Assembly (NCBI GenBank): GCA_029068555.1
Contig: JAIECJ010000210.1
Coordinates: 1 to 52,963, forward strand
Length of the DNA: 52,963 nt
Reading direction: 5' to 3'
Source: Lachnospiraceae bacterium
GTDB taxonomy: Bacteria > Bacillota > Clostridia > Lachnospirales > Lachnospiraceae
The translations under genes and the position numbers were made by a program. Below, in pieces: positions 8,297 to 17,613 of this stretch. The stretch's first letter is position 1. Each line of letters starts with the position of its first letter. A model generated the notes under the pieces. It saw only the letters and a program-made list of their open reading frames with translations. It had not been told where the DNA came from and did not search any database.

Positions 8297-9857
8297 TGTC
8301 TGTACCAGCCTCCGTCTGCGTCTCTGTCTCCGTCTGTTCTGGCGATGCCGCTGTATTTTCCACTATCGGCGCCGTCATGCCGGCCCCGGGCATCGGCGTT
8401 ACCGGAAGCCCTTCCTCAAGCGCCATTCCATATGCAGATGAGGTCACAATCTCCTGATTTTCCGTCAGGCCTTCTGTAATCTGGATATATGTTTCTGAGG
8501 AAATACCTGTATTAATATATTTTTTTACCAGTACGCCATTTTCAATCAAATAACAGAATTCCCCCTGGCTGTCAACATTAACCGCCTCTACTGGCACCTG
8601 CAGTACCTCTTTTTCCCTTGCCGTCAAAATCTTTAATTTCGCCTCGATTCCCAAAAAAATATTTTCGTCGGGATTGTCAATATGTACCCTTGCCGCTACC
8701 ATCGGTGTTCCGGACGAGTTCGCCTCCGCCACATGATTAATTTTGGAGACTGTTCCGATGTATGACTTCCCTGAAATCGTAATCTCCGCAGGCTGTCCTA
8801 CCGCTAGTGTTTCCAGTACATACTTGGAAGCCTGAAACTCGACACATACATTGTCAAAGCTCTCAAGAACCATGAGCTGTGCACCCTCCTGAACCGTTGC
8901 GCCCTCGACAACATTCATTTCTGAAACCACTCCGTTAAAGCCTGCAACAACACCGTTGAGCGCTTCCTCATACTTCTTTTCAGCATCCGCGCTTTCCAGC
9001 TCCGACTTCTGCTTGTTGAGCTGGTAGCCTGCCAGCTTATTACCGTTTACGACTGACGACTCCGCTCCTGCCTTTGTGCTCTTTGCCTCTGCCAGACGCT
9101 CCTGATAATCGGCAAGATCTTTTTTTGCCTGTGTGAGCATATCTTCCCATCCATAGTCTGTCTTATAGTCAGAAAGTAAACTTAGCTCATTATTAAGCTT
9201 ATTTAACTCATTCTGCTTATCTACTTTTTTCCGCATGAGCATTTCCACATCCGTATCTTCATCCGGCATCTGCAGCGCAAGGTCATATGCGTTCATTTCC
9301 TTCTGGACACTGTATATCTTTGCATACAAATCAGACTTTTTCAGTGCCGTGATATCTGTTATGCCATTTGTCAGGTCGTCGATATATTTTTCATAATTGT
9401 CAATTGCCGCCTCACACTCCGCAATATCTGCTTCCGCCTGTGCCAGTTTTGTCTTCTGTTCGTTGTTACTCTGTATGTTAGAATTGTAATCTGCCGAACT
9501 GATTTTTCCCTGTAATTCACTCTGCTGCTTCGCGTAAGCCACTGCCTCTTTGTCAAAACACAGGAGTACATCCCCTGCCTTCACAACATCGCCCTTTGTC
9601 ACCTCTATTGTCTCAACTTTTGCATTTGCAGGTGCAAAAAATGTGGTTGTCTCCTCCGCCATCACTTTTCCGCTGACGCTTAGTTCTGTGTCAATATCAC
9701 CTACCGATACGGCCTGTGTATACACAGGTATTCCTACACTTGCGCCTTTCATGGAATTTTTGATAAACAATACCGCTACGAGCACGACTGCTGCCGGTAT
9801 CGCTATCTTAATCCATTTCTTTTTGCGTTTGCCTGTCTTTTTGTCTCCCTTACTCAT
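8289..9857 (-). CDS. HlyD/MacA-like periplasmic-type adaptor of ABC exporter
   Basis: The protein (522 residues) has a basic N terminus (KGDKKTGKRKKK), one membrane anchor (about residues 17-33), a lipoyl-like half (TTFFAPANAKVETIEVTKGDVVKAGDVLL), a long coiled coil (about 100-290) and the returning lipoyl half plus beta-barrel (VVAGFNGVVSEMNVVEGATVQEGAQL). The C terminus is rich in Thr, Glu and Pro. Such adaptors link the permease to the outside in Gram-positives. I chose the ATG at 9857, which overlaps the ATPase stop (ATGAGTAA) and has GGAGG nearby; ATG codons further upstream are possible. Confidence 0.9.
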   Translation of the reverse strand: MSKGDKKTGKRKKKWIKIAIPAAVVLVAVLFIKNSMKGASVGIPVYTQAVSVGDIDTELSVSGKVMAEETTTFFAPANAKVETIEVTKGDVVKAGDVLLCFDKEAVAYAKQQSELQGKISSADYNSNIQSNNEQKTKLAQAEADIAECEAAIDNYEKYIDDLTNGITDITALKKSDLYAKIYSVQKEMNAYDLALQMPDEDTDVEMLMRKKVDKQNELNKLNNELSLLSDYKTDYGWEDMLTQAKKDLADYQERLAEAKSTKAGAESSVVNGNKLAGYQLNKQKSELESADAEKKYEEALNGVVAGFNGVVSEMNVVEGATVQEGAQLMVLESFDNVCVEFQASKYVLETLAVGQPAEITISGKSYIGTVSKINHVAEANSSGTPMVAARVHIDNPDENIFLGIEAKLKILTAREKEVLQVPVEAVNVDSQGEFCYLIENGVLVKKYINTGISSETYIQITEGLTENQEIVTSSAYGMALEEGLPVTPMPGAGMTAPIVENTAASPEQTETETQTEAGTDNG

Positions 9858-10593
9858 TGTCTGCATCCTCCATAACTTTTTCCTCATTTATGATATTTCC
9901 GCAATTTCGCATACCGCTGTCCGATACGATTTTGCCATCGCGGATTTTGATAACTCTGTCCGCCTGTTCTGCTATCTCATTGTCATGCGTTATCAGGATG
10001 ACGGTTCTGCCCTCGCTGTGAAGCTCACGCAGTATCTGCATAATCTCCTTTGTTGAATTGGAGTCCAGATTACCGGTAGGCTCATCAGCCAGTATAATTG
10101 GCGGTGCCTGCGCGATGGCTCTTGCAATTGCCACCCTCTGCTGCTGTCCACCTGACATCTCAGCCGGCTTGTGGTCGAGTCTGTGTGCAAGCCCTACTTT
10201 CTCGAGCGCCCGCAGCGCAAGCTGTTCCCGCTCTTTTTTCCCGACACCACGATAAATCAGCGGAAGTGTGACATTCTCTACTGCCGTAAGATTTTGTATC
10301 AGGTTAAATCCCTGAAAGATAAAACCGATTTCCCTGTTTCTTACATCCGAAAGTTCATCATCCACCATATCCGAAACATCTGTTCCATGCAGCATGTATG
10401 TACCTTCTGTCGGCACATCAAGACAGCCGAGCATATTCATGAGGGTTGATTTTCCGGAGCCGGAATGTCCAATGATAGCCACAAATTCTTTCTCACAGAT
10501 TGTGAGGTTCACTCCGTCAAGCGCCCGGACTTCATTTTCGCCGGGGTTATAAACTTTTCTCATATTCCTGATTTCTATTAACGTATTGCCCAT
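9850..10593 (-). CDS. ABC transporter ATPase, MacB/LolD type
   Basis: This 247-residue nucleotide-binding subunit is the first gene of the three-gene exporter operon. Walker A GHSGSGKST (about residues 42-50), Q-loop FIFQGFNL, signature MSGGQQQRVAIARA, Walker B IILADEPTGNLDS and the switch histidine in VILITHD are all intact. A short extension after KIRDGKIVSD ends in EDADNE and overlaps the next start by 8 nt. The start follows an AGGAGACA site. The substrate cannot be read from the sequence. Confidence 0.93.
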   Translation of the reverse strand: MGNTLIEIRNMRKVYNPGENEVRALDGVNLTICEKEFVAIIGHSGSGKSTLMNMLGCLDVPTEGTYMLHGTDVSDMVDDELSDVRNREIGFIFQGFNLIQNLTAVENVTLPLIYRGVGKKEREQLALRALEKVGLAHRLDHKPAEMSGGQQQRVAIARAIAQAPPIILADEPTGNLDSNSTKEIMQILRELHSEGRTVILITHDNEIAEQADRVIKIRDGKIVSDSGMRNCGNIINEEKVMEDADNE

Positions 10594-10619
10594 TGTCTCC
10601 TATTCCTCACACTTATTTT

Positions 10620-10661
10620 TCATTTCATGTTTGATCTGAACGCCTGCGTTTCATACTCCAC
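10620..10661 (-). CDS. Possible 13-residue leader peptide before the exporter operon
   Basis: A GTG at 10661 with AGGAGG 8 nt upstream opens a frame of 13 codons (MEYETQAFRSNMK) ending in TGA, 26 nt before the ATPase start. The ribosome binding site is as good as those of real genes here. It may be a leader peptide, or only the remains of an older gene start. Nothing else supports it. Confidence 0.25.
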   Translation of the reverse strand: MEYETQAFRSNMK

Positions 10662-10967
10662 TTTAACGTCCTCCTTCTGATGTCATATCATATCACTGTT
10701 ACTTAATTTTGTCTTTAACATTTTCTTAATTTTACATTAATTTGCATTTCATAAAAAATGTATAAACAGGCTTCTCAATTTATGCATTTTCTATAAATTT
10801 TTTATTAATGTTTTGGCAATAAAGATATAAATATCTATTAATAAACAAACTATAACCCCATCCAACTCAGCAGGGAATACTACTCTGGTGGAATTTTTAG
10901 TAGTACTTCCTGTCAGATACTCGCCGCGCAGCCCGTGCGCCGCTTTTGCTTCATACTTCCTCTGCAT
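10662..10967. other. AT-rich intergenic region upstream of the exporter operon
   Basis: No gene is seen. Reading towards the exporter, the stretch at about 10695-10745 has several spaced TTAA(A/G) blocks before a TATGATATGAC sequence that could be a -10 region. Repeats of this kind could bind a response regulator, though no two-component system is in the window. A weak inverted pair, GGAATACTACT/AGTAGTACTTCC, lies around 10873-10912. No open frame above 20 codons with a binding site was found. Confidence 0.4.
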
Positions 10968-11038
10968 GGGTATCTTTTGGAATAAAAAAAGCATTCCTGT
11001 TGTTCACAAGAATGCCTTTTTTATTCCAAAAGATACCC
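10968..11038. terminator. Bidirectional terminator inside a long inverted repeat
   Basis: Two 29-bp arms (10968-10996 and 11010-11038) are complementary with one mismatch and flank a 13-nt loop. The core AAAAAAAGCATTC...GAATGCCTTTTTT is a classic bidirectional intrinsic terminator. The outer part extends it with GGGTATCTTTTGG and its complement, which on the right is the last codons and stop of the AAA+ gene. It ends the tex-AAA transcript. Confidence 0.8.
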
Positions 11039-13045
11039 GTACTCACCCCACATGTCTTTTGTGATGGTTCGTTCCATTTTCTCATACTCCGCGCGGATTG
11101 CCATCAGAATATGTTCCATGCGCAGGTTTGTCCCCTGATGTATTGCCATTACACAGGCTACATAGACTACATTTTTTATCATTCCACCAGTAAAATCAAA
11201 CTGGTGCGCCAGATAGTCCAGATCCAGTTCTTCCCTTGGCAGTTCCGGCGGCATGCAGTCCGCCCAGATGCTCCTGCGTATTCCGGCATCGGGCGACTGA
11301 TATTTTAGGACATATTTCATTCTCCGCAGAAATGCCTTGTCAATGTTATTATAGAAGTTTGTTGCAAGAACCACAACGCCATCAAACTGCTCAATGCGCT
11401 GCAAAATGTAAGACACTTCCATATTGGCGTACCTGTCTTTCCCATCCGTCACCTCTCCGCGTTTTCCAAAAAGCGAATCCGCTTCGTCAAAAAAGAGTAC
11501 CGGCTTCACTTTTCCAGCAAATTCAAATATCTGCTCCAAATGCTTTTCCGTCTCGCCAATATACTTATCAAGCACCTGTGACAAATCCACCTGGTAAAGC
11601 GCTATTCCCAGCTCTTTTGCGAGCACATGCGCAGACATGGTTTTTCCTGTTCCCGGGGGACCAGAAAGCAACACTGTCACTGCTCTTCCGTAAGGATATT
11701 GCCTTTTCAGGTTCCACTCCTCGAAAATTTTGTACCCATCTGTCACACTGCTGCATATCTGCTCTAATATCCCTTTCATATGCTTTGGCAGTTTCAGGTC
11801 TGCAAAACCAACCGAAGGGTACAATATCTGCCCAAAAACCTTTTCCCGGCTTTTGTATAAAACAGTGTCACAGATCTGCATAAGTTCGTCCAGTTCTGCT
11901 CCACCCGCACTGCGCCATGTTTCCATTGCATCCGCAATTTCACTTGCGGACAGACGATACCGCACAGAATAATATGCACAGTCCAGCGAAATCTGATATC
12001 TTTTAGCAAATCCTCGAAACACTGCCTCTCGTTCTTCTCTTGTTATCTCTCCAATATCAATGCTGCGTACCTGGTTTTTGCTGTCCGCCAACAAACTTAT
12101 ACCCGGCTCTGCGCACAATATGACTGAACAACCCGCGTCAAGAAAGGGTCGGACTGCTGTTTCTTCAAGCGCAGCTCCAGTTATCTGGAATTGTGACATA
12201 AAGGTTGATGCAATGCCATAAATACACACCAAGGCGTCATACAGAAAAACAGCATGAACCAGCTTCCCCCAAAAACGTTCTGCATCTTCTCCAAAGGGAT
12301 TTCTGCACTTTGCCAAATCGACAAGCAGCAAATCCTTTCCCAATTGATGCGCAATATGTTTTGCCATGAAGCGCCGCCCGCCTTTTCCTGACAGCAATAA
12401 AACCCTTGCACTGGATTCAGTATCCCTGAGAAATTTCGCCCCTTTCTGTGCCATATCCTGTCTGATAAACATTGGAGAAAGCGCGTCATTACATCCGAAC
12501 CATTCCGCTTCCCCGGAAAATACTTTGTCTGGTCTATCATCCCCTGTCAGAAAAGATAACAGCACATCATCCCCCTCAATCGCCGCATGCGGAAGTGAAC
12601 CTTTTTTCTGATCTATCCAGCACACTTTGCGTATTTTACACAGTCTCCGCATCATATCCGAATAGTTCTCATACGCAATACCTTCCATCTCGGCTGCAAG
12701 CTGTATTGTCACCATATTGCCTGTGTAATAGTTTAAGTACGCGGCAAACTCAGGGACATACATCGCCGCAATGCAGAGATCAAGCACATTGCACAGGATA
12801 TCAGCTTCCAGTCCGTCCCCATTGTCCCGCAGACTTGTGCCATTCATCCGGGAAATCAGCCCATAATAACGCTCTGCCTGCATCCCAGTATCATGCTGCC
12901 ACCGTTCCAGCATCTCCCCTGTCAGCCGTTGTGTCAGCACGTGGAGATATGGAAAACGCTCAAAGCTTTCTGTCCGCCCTGTCTCCTGCATATACATATA
13001 GGTTTTTAAAATAATACGGTAAATTGCTGTCTCAAGAAAATCCAT
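11021..13045 (-). CDS. AAA+ ATPase with one degenerate and one intact module
   Basis: The 674-residue protein has an N-terminal helical region (1-150), a first AAA-like module whose P-loop reads LLLSGKGGRRF (about 217-225) and so lacks the GKT/S needed for nucleotide binding, and a second module with intact Walker A SGPPGTGKT (about 459-467), Walker B VLFFDEADSLFG, sensor ATNF and arginine-finger RRMKY. This layout resembles winged-helix AAA+ proteins known from contractile injection clusters, but no such cluster is in view. I use the ATG at 13045, preceded by AAGG; a TTG three codons earlier is possible. It starts 21 nt after the tex stop. Its job is unknown; a remodelling chaperone is a guess. 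Confidence 0.8.
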   Translation of the reverse strand: MDFLETAIYRIILKTYMYMQETGRTESFERFPYLHVLTQRLTGEMLERWQHDTGMQAERYYGLISRMNGTSLRDNGDGLEADILCNVLDLCIAAMYVPEFAAYLNYYTGNMVTIQLAAEMEGIAYENYSDMMRRLCKIRKVCWIDQKKGSLPHAAIEGDDVLLSFLTGDDRPDKVFSGEAEWFGCNDALSPMFIRQDMAQKGAKFLRDTESSARVLLLSGKGGRRFMAKHIAHQLGKDLLLVDLAKCRNPFGEDAERFWGKLVHAVFLYDALVCIYGIASTFMSQFQITGAALEETAVRPFLDAGCSVILCAEPGISLLADSKNQVRSIDIGEITREEREAVFRGFAKRYQISLDCAYYSVRYRLSASEIADAMETWRSAGGAELDELMQICDTVLYKSREKVFGQILYPSVGFADLKLPKHMKGILEQICSSVTDGYKIFEEWNLKRQYPYGRAVTVLLSGPPGTGKTMSAHVLAKELGIALYQVDLSQVLDKYIGETEKHLEQIFEFAGKVKPVLFFDEADSLFGKRGEVTDGKDRYANMEVSYILQRIEQFDGVVVLATNFYNNIDKAFLRRMKYVLKYQSPDAGIRRSIWADCMPPELPREELDLDYLAHQFDFTGGMIKNVVYVACVMAIHQGTNLRMEHILMAIRAEYEKMERTITKDMWGEYGYLLE

Positions 13046-13066
13046 CTTTCCCAACCTTAATTCCTT

Positions 13067-15424
13067 CTATTTTGCTTTGCTGTCTTTATCTAACCGCATG
13101 GTCAGGGAAATTCTCTTCTTCGCCAAATCCACATCCAGCACTTTGACATCCACAATGTCACCGACGCTGACTGCCTCAAGCGGGTGTTTGATAAATTTTT
13201 CAGTAATCTGTGAAATGTGTACTAGTCCATCCTGATGAACACCGATGTCCACAAAGACGCCAAAATCAATGACATTACGCACAGTCCCCTTTAAAATCAT
13301 ATCCGGTTTTAAGTCTTTCATCTCAAGAACATCACTTCTCAATATCGGCTTTGGCATATTCTCGCGCGGGTCTCTCGCTGGCTTTTCGAGTTCTTTTAAA
13401 ATATCTGTGAGTGTAATCTCGCCAATTCCAAGTTCCTCCGCCATTTTCTTCTTGTCTCTGACGCGTCTCTCCAATCCTCCTGCTGCCTGCTGCACAGGGG
13501 TTTCATTTTTGCTGCCTTGAGACTGCGGTGCGTCAAGCGTTACACCATCCATGGCTGCCGCGAGCGCTTTTCCCATTGCCGTGCCGGTATTTTTGATGAC
13601 GATATTCTGCTTTTTATTATTTCTTTTCTTATTATCCTGCTTTGATGACTTCACCGCCTTTGCCGATGCCGCATTTTTCTGGATTTCCTTTAAGTCTTCC
13701 ATGGAAATTCCCAGTTTCTCCAAAAGTCTGAGCGCTGCATCATACGACTCAGGATGCACGCTTGTGGCATCAAGCGGATTGTCGCCGTCAAGAATGCGCA
13801 TAAAGCCTGCGCACTGCTCAAATGCCTTAGGGCCTAACTTCGCCACTTTCAGCAGCTGCTTTCTGTTGTTAAAACGTCCGTTTGTTTCCCTGTAGTCTAC
13901 GATATTCTTCGCGATTGTCTTATTGATTCCCGAAATGTATTCCAGCAACGAAGCTGATGCCGTGTTTAAGTCCACGCCTACTTTGTTAACAGAATCCTCC
14001 ACAACACCATTAAGCGCTTCGCTGAGTTTTTTCTGGTTCATATCGTGCTGGTACTGTCCTACTCCGATGGACTTCGGGTCGATTTTTACAAGCTCTGCAA
14101 GCGGATCCTGCAGGCGCCTTGCGATAGATGCCGCGCTTCTCTGCCCCACATCAAAATTAGGAAACTCCTCTGTCGCAAGCTTACTTGCCGAATAGACAGA
14201 GGCTCCCGCTTCATTTACAATAACATACTGAACTGGTGTGTCCAGCTCCTTAATCAAGTCCACAATAACCTGCTCCGACTCGCGCGAAGCAGTTCCATTC
14301 CCGACAGAAATAAGGCTTATGTTATACTTGCTGATGAGTTTTTTTAACTCTTTTTTGGATTCTTCCACCTTATTCTGAGGTGCTGTCGGATAGATGACTT
14401 TTGTGTCGAGCACCTTTCCTGTAGCATCTACAACAGCAAGCTTACAGCCTGTACGGAATGCAGGATCCCAGCCAAGAACAACCTTTCCGGCAATTGGGGG
14501 CTGCATGAGCAGCTGCTCTAAATTTTTGCCAAACACAGAGATTGCCCCATCTTCAGCTTTCTCTGTAAGCTCATTTCGGATATCCCTCTCGATGGCAGGT
14601 GCTATCAGTCTGCTGTAACTGTCAACGATTGTCTCCTGTAAAGCCGGTGTTGTATTCTCATTATCTTTTGTAATCAATTTTTTTTCAAGAAAGCGGATAA
14701 TACGCTCTGTAGGCGCCTCTATCTTAACAGTGAGAAGCTTTTCGTTCTCCCCCCTGTTCAGTGCAAGAACCCTGTGCCCTGCAATCTTGCTTACAGGTTC
14801 TTCAAAATCATAGTACATCTCGTAGACGCTCTGTGCTTTCTCGTCCTTTGCCGTACTTGTAATCCTGCCTTCCTCGAACGTTGCCTGCCGGATATATGAC
14901 CGATAGTCTGCCTCGTCCGATATCATCTCAGCTATGATATCCATGGCTCCCTGAAGCGCTTCTTTTACATTCTTTACTTCTTTCTCCTCACTCACATAAG
15001 GCTCTGCCTCCTCTATCAGGGACTTTGTCGTCTCCTGCGCGAGAATAATGTCCGCAAGTCCGTCAAGTCCTTTCTCCTTTGCGACGCTGGCACGTGTTTT
15101 TCGCTTTGGTCTATATGGAAGGTACAGATCATCAACCGCTACCATTGTCTCGGCTGCAAGAATCTTATCCTTTAGCTCCTCTGTCAGTTTGCCCTGTTCC
15201 TCTATACTTCCGAGAACCTGTTCCTTTTTATCCTCCAGATTTCTAAGATAGCCCAGCCTTTCATTGAGATTTCTCAACACTTCATCATTTAACGAGCCGG
15301 TGACTTCCTTACGGTATCTAGAGATGAATGGAATGGTATTTCCCTCATCTATCAGCTTTACGGCAGCTTCCACCTGCCACTTTTCTACATTTAGTTCCTC
15401 TTTTAGCTTTAAAATAATGTCCAT
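13067..15424 (-). CDS. tex: Tex-family RNA-binding transcription accessory protein
   Basis: Tex proteins bind RNA and affect transcription and stress survival. The 785-residue chain shows the N-terminal helical Tex domain, YRKEVTGSLNDEVLRNL, DLYLPYRPKRKTRA, a YqgF-like nuclease fold (VLGWDPAFRTGCKLAVVD), helix-hairpin-helix segments (VGVDLNTASASLLEYISGI and AKNIVDYRETNGRF), and a C-terminal S1 domain (about 705-775, LKGTVRNVIDFGVFVDIG). An insert of low-complexity basic sequence (KSSKQDNKKRNNKKQ), about 70-100 residues long, sits before the S1 part and is unusual compared with the standard Tex length of about 715-780. It is followed directly by the AAA+ gene. Confidence 0.95.
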   Translation of the reverse strand: MDIILKLKEELNVEKWQVEAAVKLIDEGNTIPFISRYRKEVTGSLNDEVLRNLNERLGYLRNLEDKKEQVLGSIEEQGKLTEELKDKILAAETMVAVDDLYLPYRPKRKTRASVAKEKGLDGLADIILAQETTKSLIEEAEPYVSEEKEVKNVKEALQGAMDIIAEMISDEADYRSYIRQATFEEGRITSTAKDEKAQSVYEMYYDFEEPVSKIAGHRVLALNRGENEKLLTVKIEAPTERIIRFLEKKLITKDNENTTPALQETIVDSYSRLIAPAIERDIRNELTEKAEDGAISVFGKNLEQLLMQPPIAGKVVLGWDPAFRTGCKLAVVDATGKVLDTKVIYPTAPQNKVEESKKELKKLISKYNISLISVGNGTASRESEQVIVDLIKELDTPVQYVIVNEAGASVYSASKLATEEFPNFDVGQRSAASIARRLQDPLAELVKIDPKSIGVGQYQHDMNQKKLSEALNGVVEDSVNKVGVDLNTASASLLEYISGINKTIAKNIVDYRETNGRFNNRKQLLKVAKLGPKAFEQCAGFMRILDGDNPLDATSVHPESYDAALRLLEKLGISMEDLKEIQKNAASAKAVKSSKQDNKKRNNKKQNIVIKNTGTAMGKALAAAMDGVTLDAPQSQGSKNETPVQQAAGGLERRVRDKKKMAEELGIGEITLTDILKELEKPARDPRENMPKPILRSDVLEMKDLKPDMILKGTVRNVIDFGVFVDIGVHQDGLVHISQITEKFIKHPLEAVSVGDIVDVKVLDVDLAKKRISLTMRLDKDSKAK

Positions 15425-15709
15425 TGCTATACATTTCCTTCTTTAAATTTTTTCTGCACTCACGGAACATATCCACAGCGTCTCCATACTGACCGAGTAG
15501 GGGAAACGCTTTTCCCCTGCCTGTGTGCATAAATATGTGCTACTGTTCGCTCCGCTCCAGCAGCAAGTAAAAATCCATACAACATTTGCTTCGCAAATGG
15601 ATTATTACATTCCTGCCATAGTTTTCACACAGACTTGGCAGTAAATGTCAAGTCCTGTCTGAACAGTAACAATTATATGCTAAAACGCGTCCGTATTCAA
15701 GAAAATTTA
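15425..15709. other. Intergenic region with two short hairpins upstream of tex
   Basis: No gene is seen. GGGGAAA/TTTCCCC at about 15500-15517 and CATTTGC/GCAAATG at 15583-15599 can each form small stem-loops. The second is flanked by ATCCA/TGGAT. Neither has a clear U-tract on the tex side. They may shape the tex leader. Confidence 0.35.
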
Positions 15710-15738
15710 TTGTTTTCCTGTCTTAAACATGTTACAAT
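15710..15738 (+). promoter_or_regulatory. Sigma-A promoter for the DUF975-like gene
   Basis: TTGTTT at 15710-15715 and TACAAT at 15733-15738 are separated by exactly 17 bp. It is the only good promoter upstream of the plus-strand membrane protein gene, which starts at 15789. Confidence 0.6.
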
Positions 15739-15788
15739 GCTGATTAGGTTTCATTATATATTATTAGAAAGGATATAACTGTAAAATT

Positions 15789-16631
15789 ATGCAACAACCC
15801 CAATATAAGAGTAACTTTGAGTTAAAATTAATGGCAAAGATACAGACCAGCCAGCGCTTTGGAATCCTTTTTGGCGCAATCATCCTGAAGTTTATCATCA
15901 CTTCACTGACTGCCGATCTTGTCACTTCTCTTGTTTCCACAAAGTCAGCAATGGGATATGTGACAAATTATATTCTGCTATTTGTCGTGAATGCTGCTGC
16001 TTCCTTGCTGAGTGTCGGCGCATCCTTTATCTTTTTAAAAACAGCCTGCAATATGAAAAGCACACTTGAGGATTTGTTCTGCGGATTCAGAAAAAATACA
16101 CTGAAAATTTTGGAGATTGGTGCTGTTATCGCACTGATTGAGTCCATCTGCATCATTCCTTTTGACATTGCTTCCGTTCAATATACGAATGTTGTTGATG
16201 CGATTCCTTTTCTCAGCGAAAATACAATCAGCGGATTTAGTCCGTTTCTATATGGAAATCTTGCAAACAATGAAGAATTTTTGGAAGCATACAGCGTCTT
16301 GTACAGTGCCACAATGAAACTGTGTGTTATCATGGTTGTGTGCACTGTCATTTCACTTGTACTAACCCTGCCATTCTTTCCGGCATTTTTTATGATACTT
16401 GACTTTCCTGACTGGAATGTCTCAACCGTCTTAAAAAGAAGCTTCGAGGTTATGCATGGCAATAAATTAAGACTATTTCTACTGTATCTGAGCTTTGTCC
16501 CCTCGTTCCTGCTCAGTGCGTTTGCCTGTGGTATACCGCTTATATGGATTCTACCTTATATGAATATGGCGACGACAAATTTTTACCTGGATTTGATGGC
16601 CGTTCGGAACAAATCAATAAACAGTATATAA
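15789..16631 (+). CDS. DUF975-like integral membrane protein
   Basis: The 280-residue protein has about six membrane segments, with clear ones at residues 25-48, 58-85, 113-132, 173-205 and 225-262. The pattern resembles DUF975/YciC-type proteins: an early soluble patch, then FLKTACNMKSTLEDLFCGFRKN, and late VLKRSFEVMHGNKLRLFLLYLSFVPSFLLSAFACGIPLIWILPYMNMATTNFYLDL, where the last stretch is the family hallmark. The function is unknown. It is a single plus-strand gene convergent with fruK and has its own promoter 50 bp upstream. The ribosome binding site (AAAGGATAT) is rather far from the ATG. Confidence 0.75.
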   Translation: MQQPQYKSNFELKLMAKIQTSQRFGILFGAIILKFIITSLTADLVTSLVSTKSAMGYVTNYILLFVVNAAASLLSVGASFIFLKTACNMKSTLEDLFCGFRKNTLKILEIGAVIALIESICIIPFDIASVQYTNVVDAIPFLSENTISGFSPFLYGNLANNEEFLEAYSVLYSATMKLCVIMVVCTVISLVLTLPFFPAFFMILDFPDWNVSTVLKRSFEVMHGNKLRLFLLYLSFVPSFLLSAFACGIPLIWILPYMNMATTNFYLDLMAVRNKSINSI

Positions 16632-16662
16632 TTTCAGCATTCAGGCTGCCTGCATCCGTTTT

Positions 16663-17565
16663 TTACAATGACTGATATACGGCTTCTATTTCCTGCCGCG
16701 TGGCAGGCAGTTCTGAAAATGCGCTCGCACTGCCGGACGCCAGCCCCATTTTGAACGCGTAGCCATAGTCTCTCCGCGCACACCAGCCCGCAACAAATCC
16801 CGCAACCATGGAGTCTCCGGCTCCAACCGAATTTTTTACAATTCCTTTCGGCGCCTCGCGCATCAAAATATCCCCCTCCTGTGTCACAAGCACGGCGCCA
16901 TCCCCCGCCATTGATACCAGCACATTGCCTGCCCCCTTTTCCTGAAGCTTCCTTGCATATTGAACTACTTCCTCCCGTGTTGTAATCGTCACCCCAAATA
17001 TTTCCCCAAGTTCATGACTATTTGGTTTCACAAGGAACGGCCTATGCGGCAGCACATTGAGAAGGAGCTCCTTTGTCGCATCCACTACTATCATTATATT
17101 GCGGTCTGCAAGCATTTTCATGATGTCACTGTATAGTGTATCTGGCAATGATGACGGCAGACTCCCTGCAAGAATCAGTATATCTTTGTCCTTAAGCATG
17201 TCCAGCTTGCCCATAAGCAGTGACAGCGCTTCAGTGTCAATTGCAGGACCCGCTGCGTTAATCTCCGTTTCAATACTTGATTTAATTTTTACATTAATCC
17301 TTGAAATGCCTTTTTTTAATTCGATAAAATCACTTTTTCCGCCAAAAGCCTCAAATCTACGCCTGATTTCTTTTCCCGTAAACCCTGCTATAAATCCAAG
17401 CGCAATATTGTCTATGCCCAGATTGCCGAGAATTATTGAGACATTGAGCCCCTTTCCTCCCGGAAGCAGCTGCTCAAATGTTGCGCGGTTTGTCATCCCC
17501 GGTTCAAGCTTCTCGACACCTATGGCGTAATCTATTGCTGGATTTAATGTTACTGTGTAAATCAT
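16663..17565 (-). CDS. fruK: 1-phosphofructokinase-type PfkB kinase
   Basis: This 300-residue ribokinase-fold enzyme most resembles 1-phosphofructokinase, which makes fructose-1,6-bisphosphate from fructose-1-phosphate. Signatures are TVTLNPAIDYAIG at the start, LLPGGKGLNVSIILGNLG (about residues 33-50), PFLVKPNSHELGEIFG, and the catalytic GIVKNSVGAGDSMVAGFVAGW (GAGD, about 248-251). No FruR regulator or fructose PTS gene is next to it, so tagatose-6-phosphate or another phosphosugar cannot be excluded. That matters because a galactose locus lies elsewhere in the window. Confidence 0.82.
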   Translation of the reverse strand: MIYTVTLNPAIDYAIGVEKLEPGMTNRATFEQLLPGGKGLNVSIILGNLGIDNIALGFIAGFTGKEIRRRFEAFGGKSDFIELKKGISRINVKIKSSIETEINAAGPAIDTEALSLLMGKLDMLKDKDILILAGSLPSSLPDTLYSDIMKMLADRNIMIVVDATKELLLNVLPHRPFLVKPNSHELGEIFGVTITTREEVVQYARKLQEKGAGNVLVSMAGDGAVLVTQEGDILMREAPKGIVKNSVGAGDSMVAGFVAGWCARRDYGYAFKMGLASGSASAFSELPATRQEIEAVYQSL

Positions 17566-17613
17566 TCTCTTTCTCCCTCTCTGTCTGGCATATATTACTG
17601 CGGCAGCTAAATA

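Noticed and set aside
11236-11883. 215-residue plus-strand frame opposite the AAA+ gene
   Set aside because: Antisense to the conserved AAA+ module, with no family pattern.
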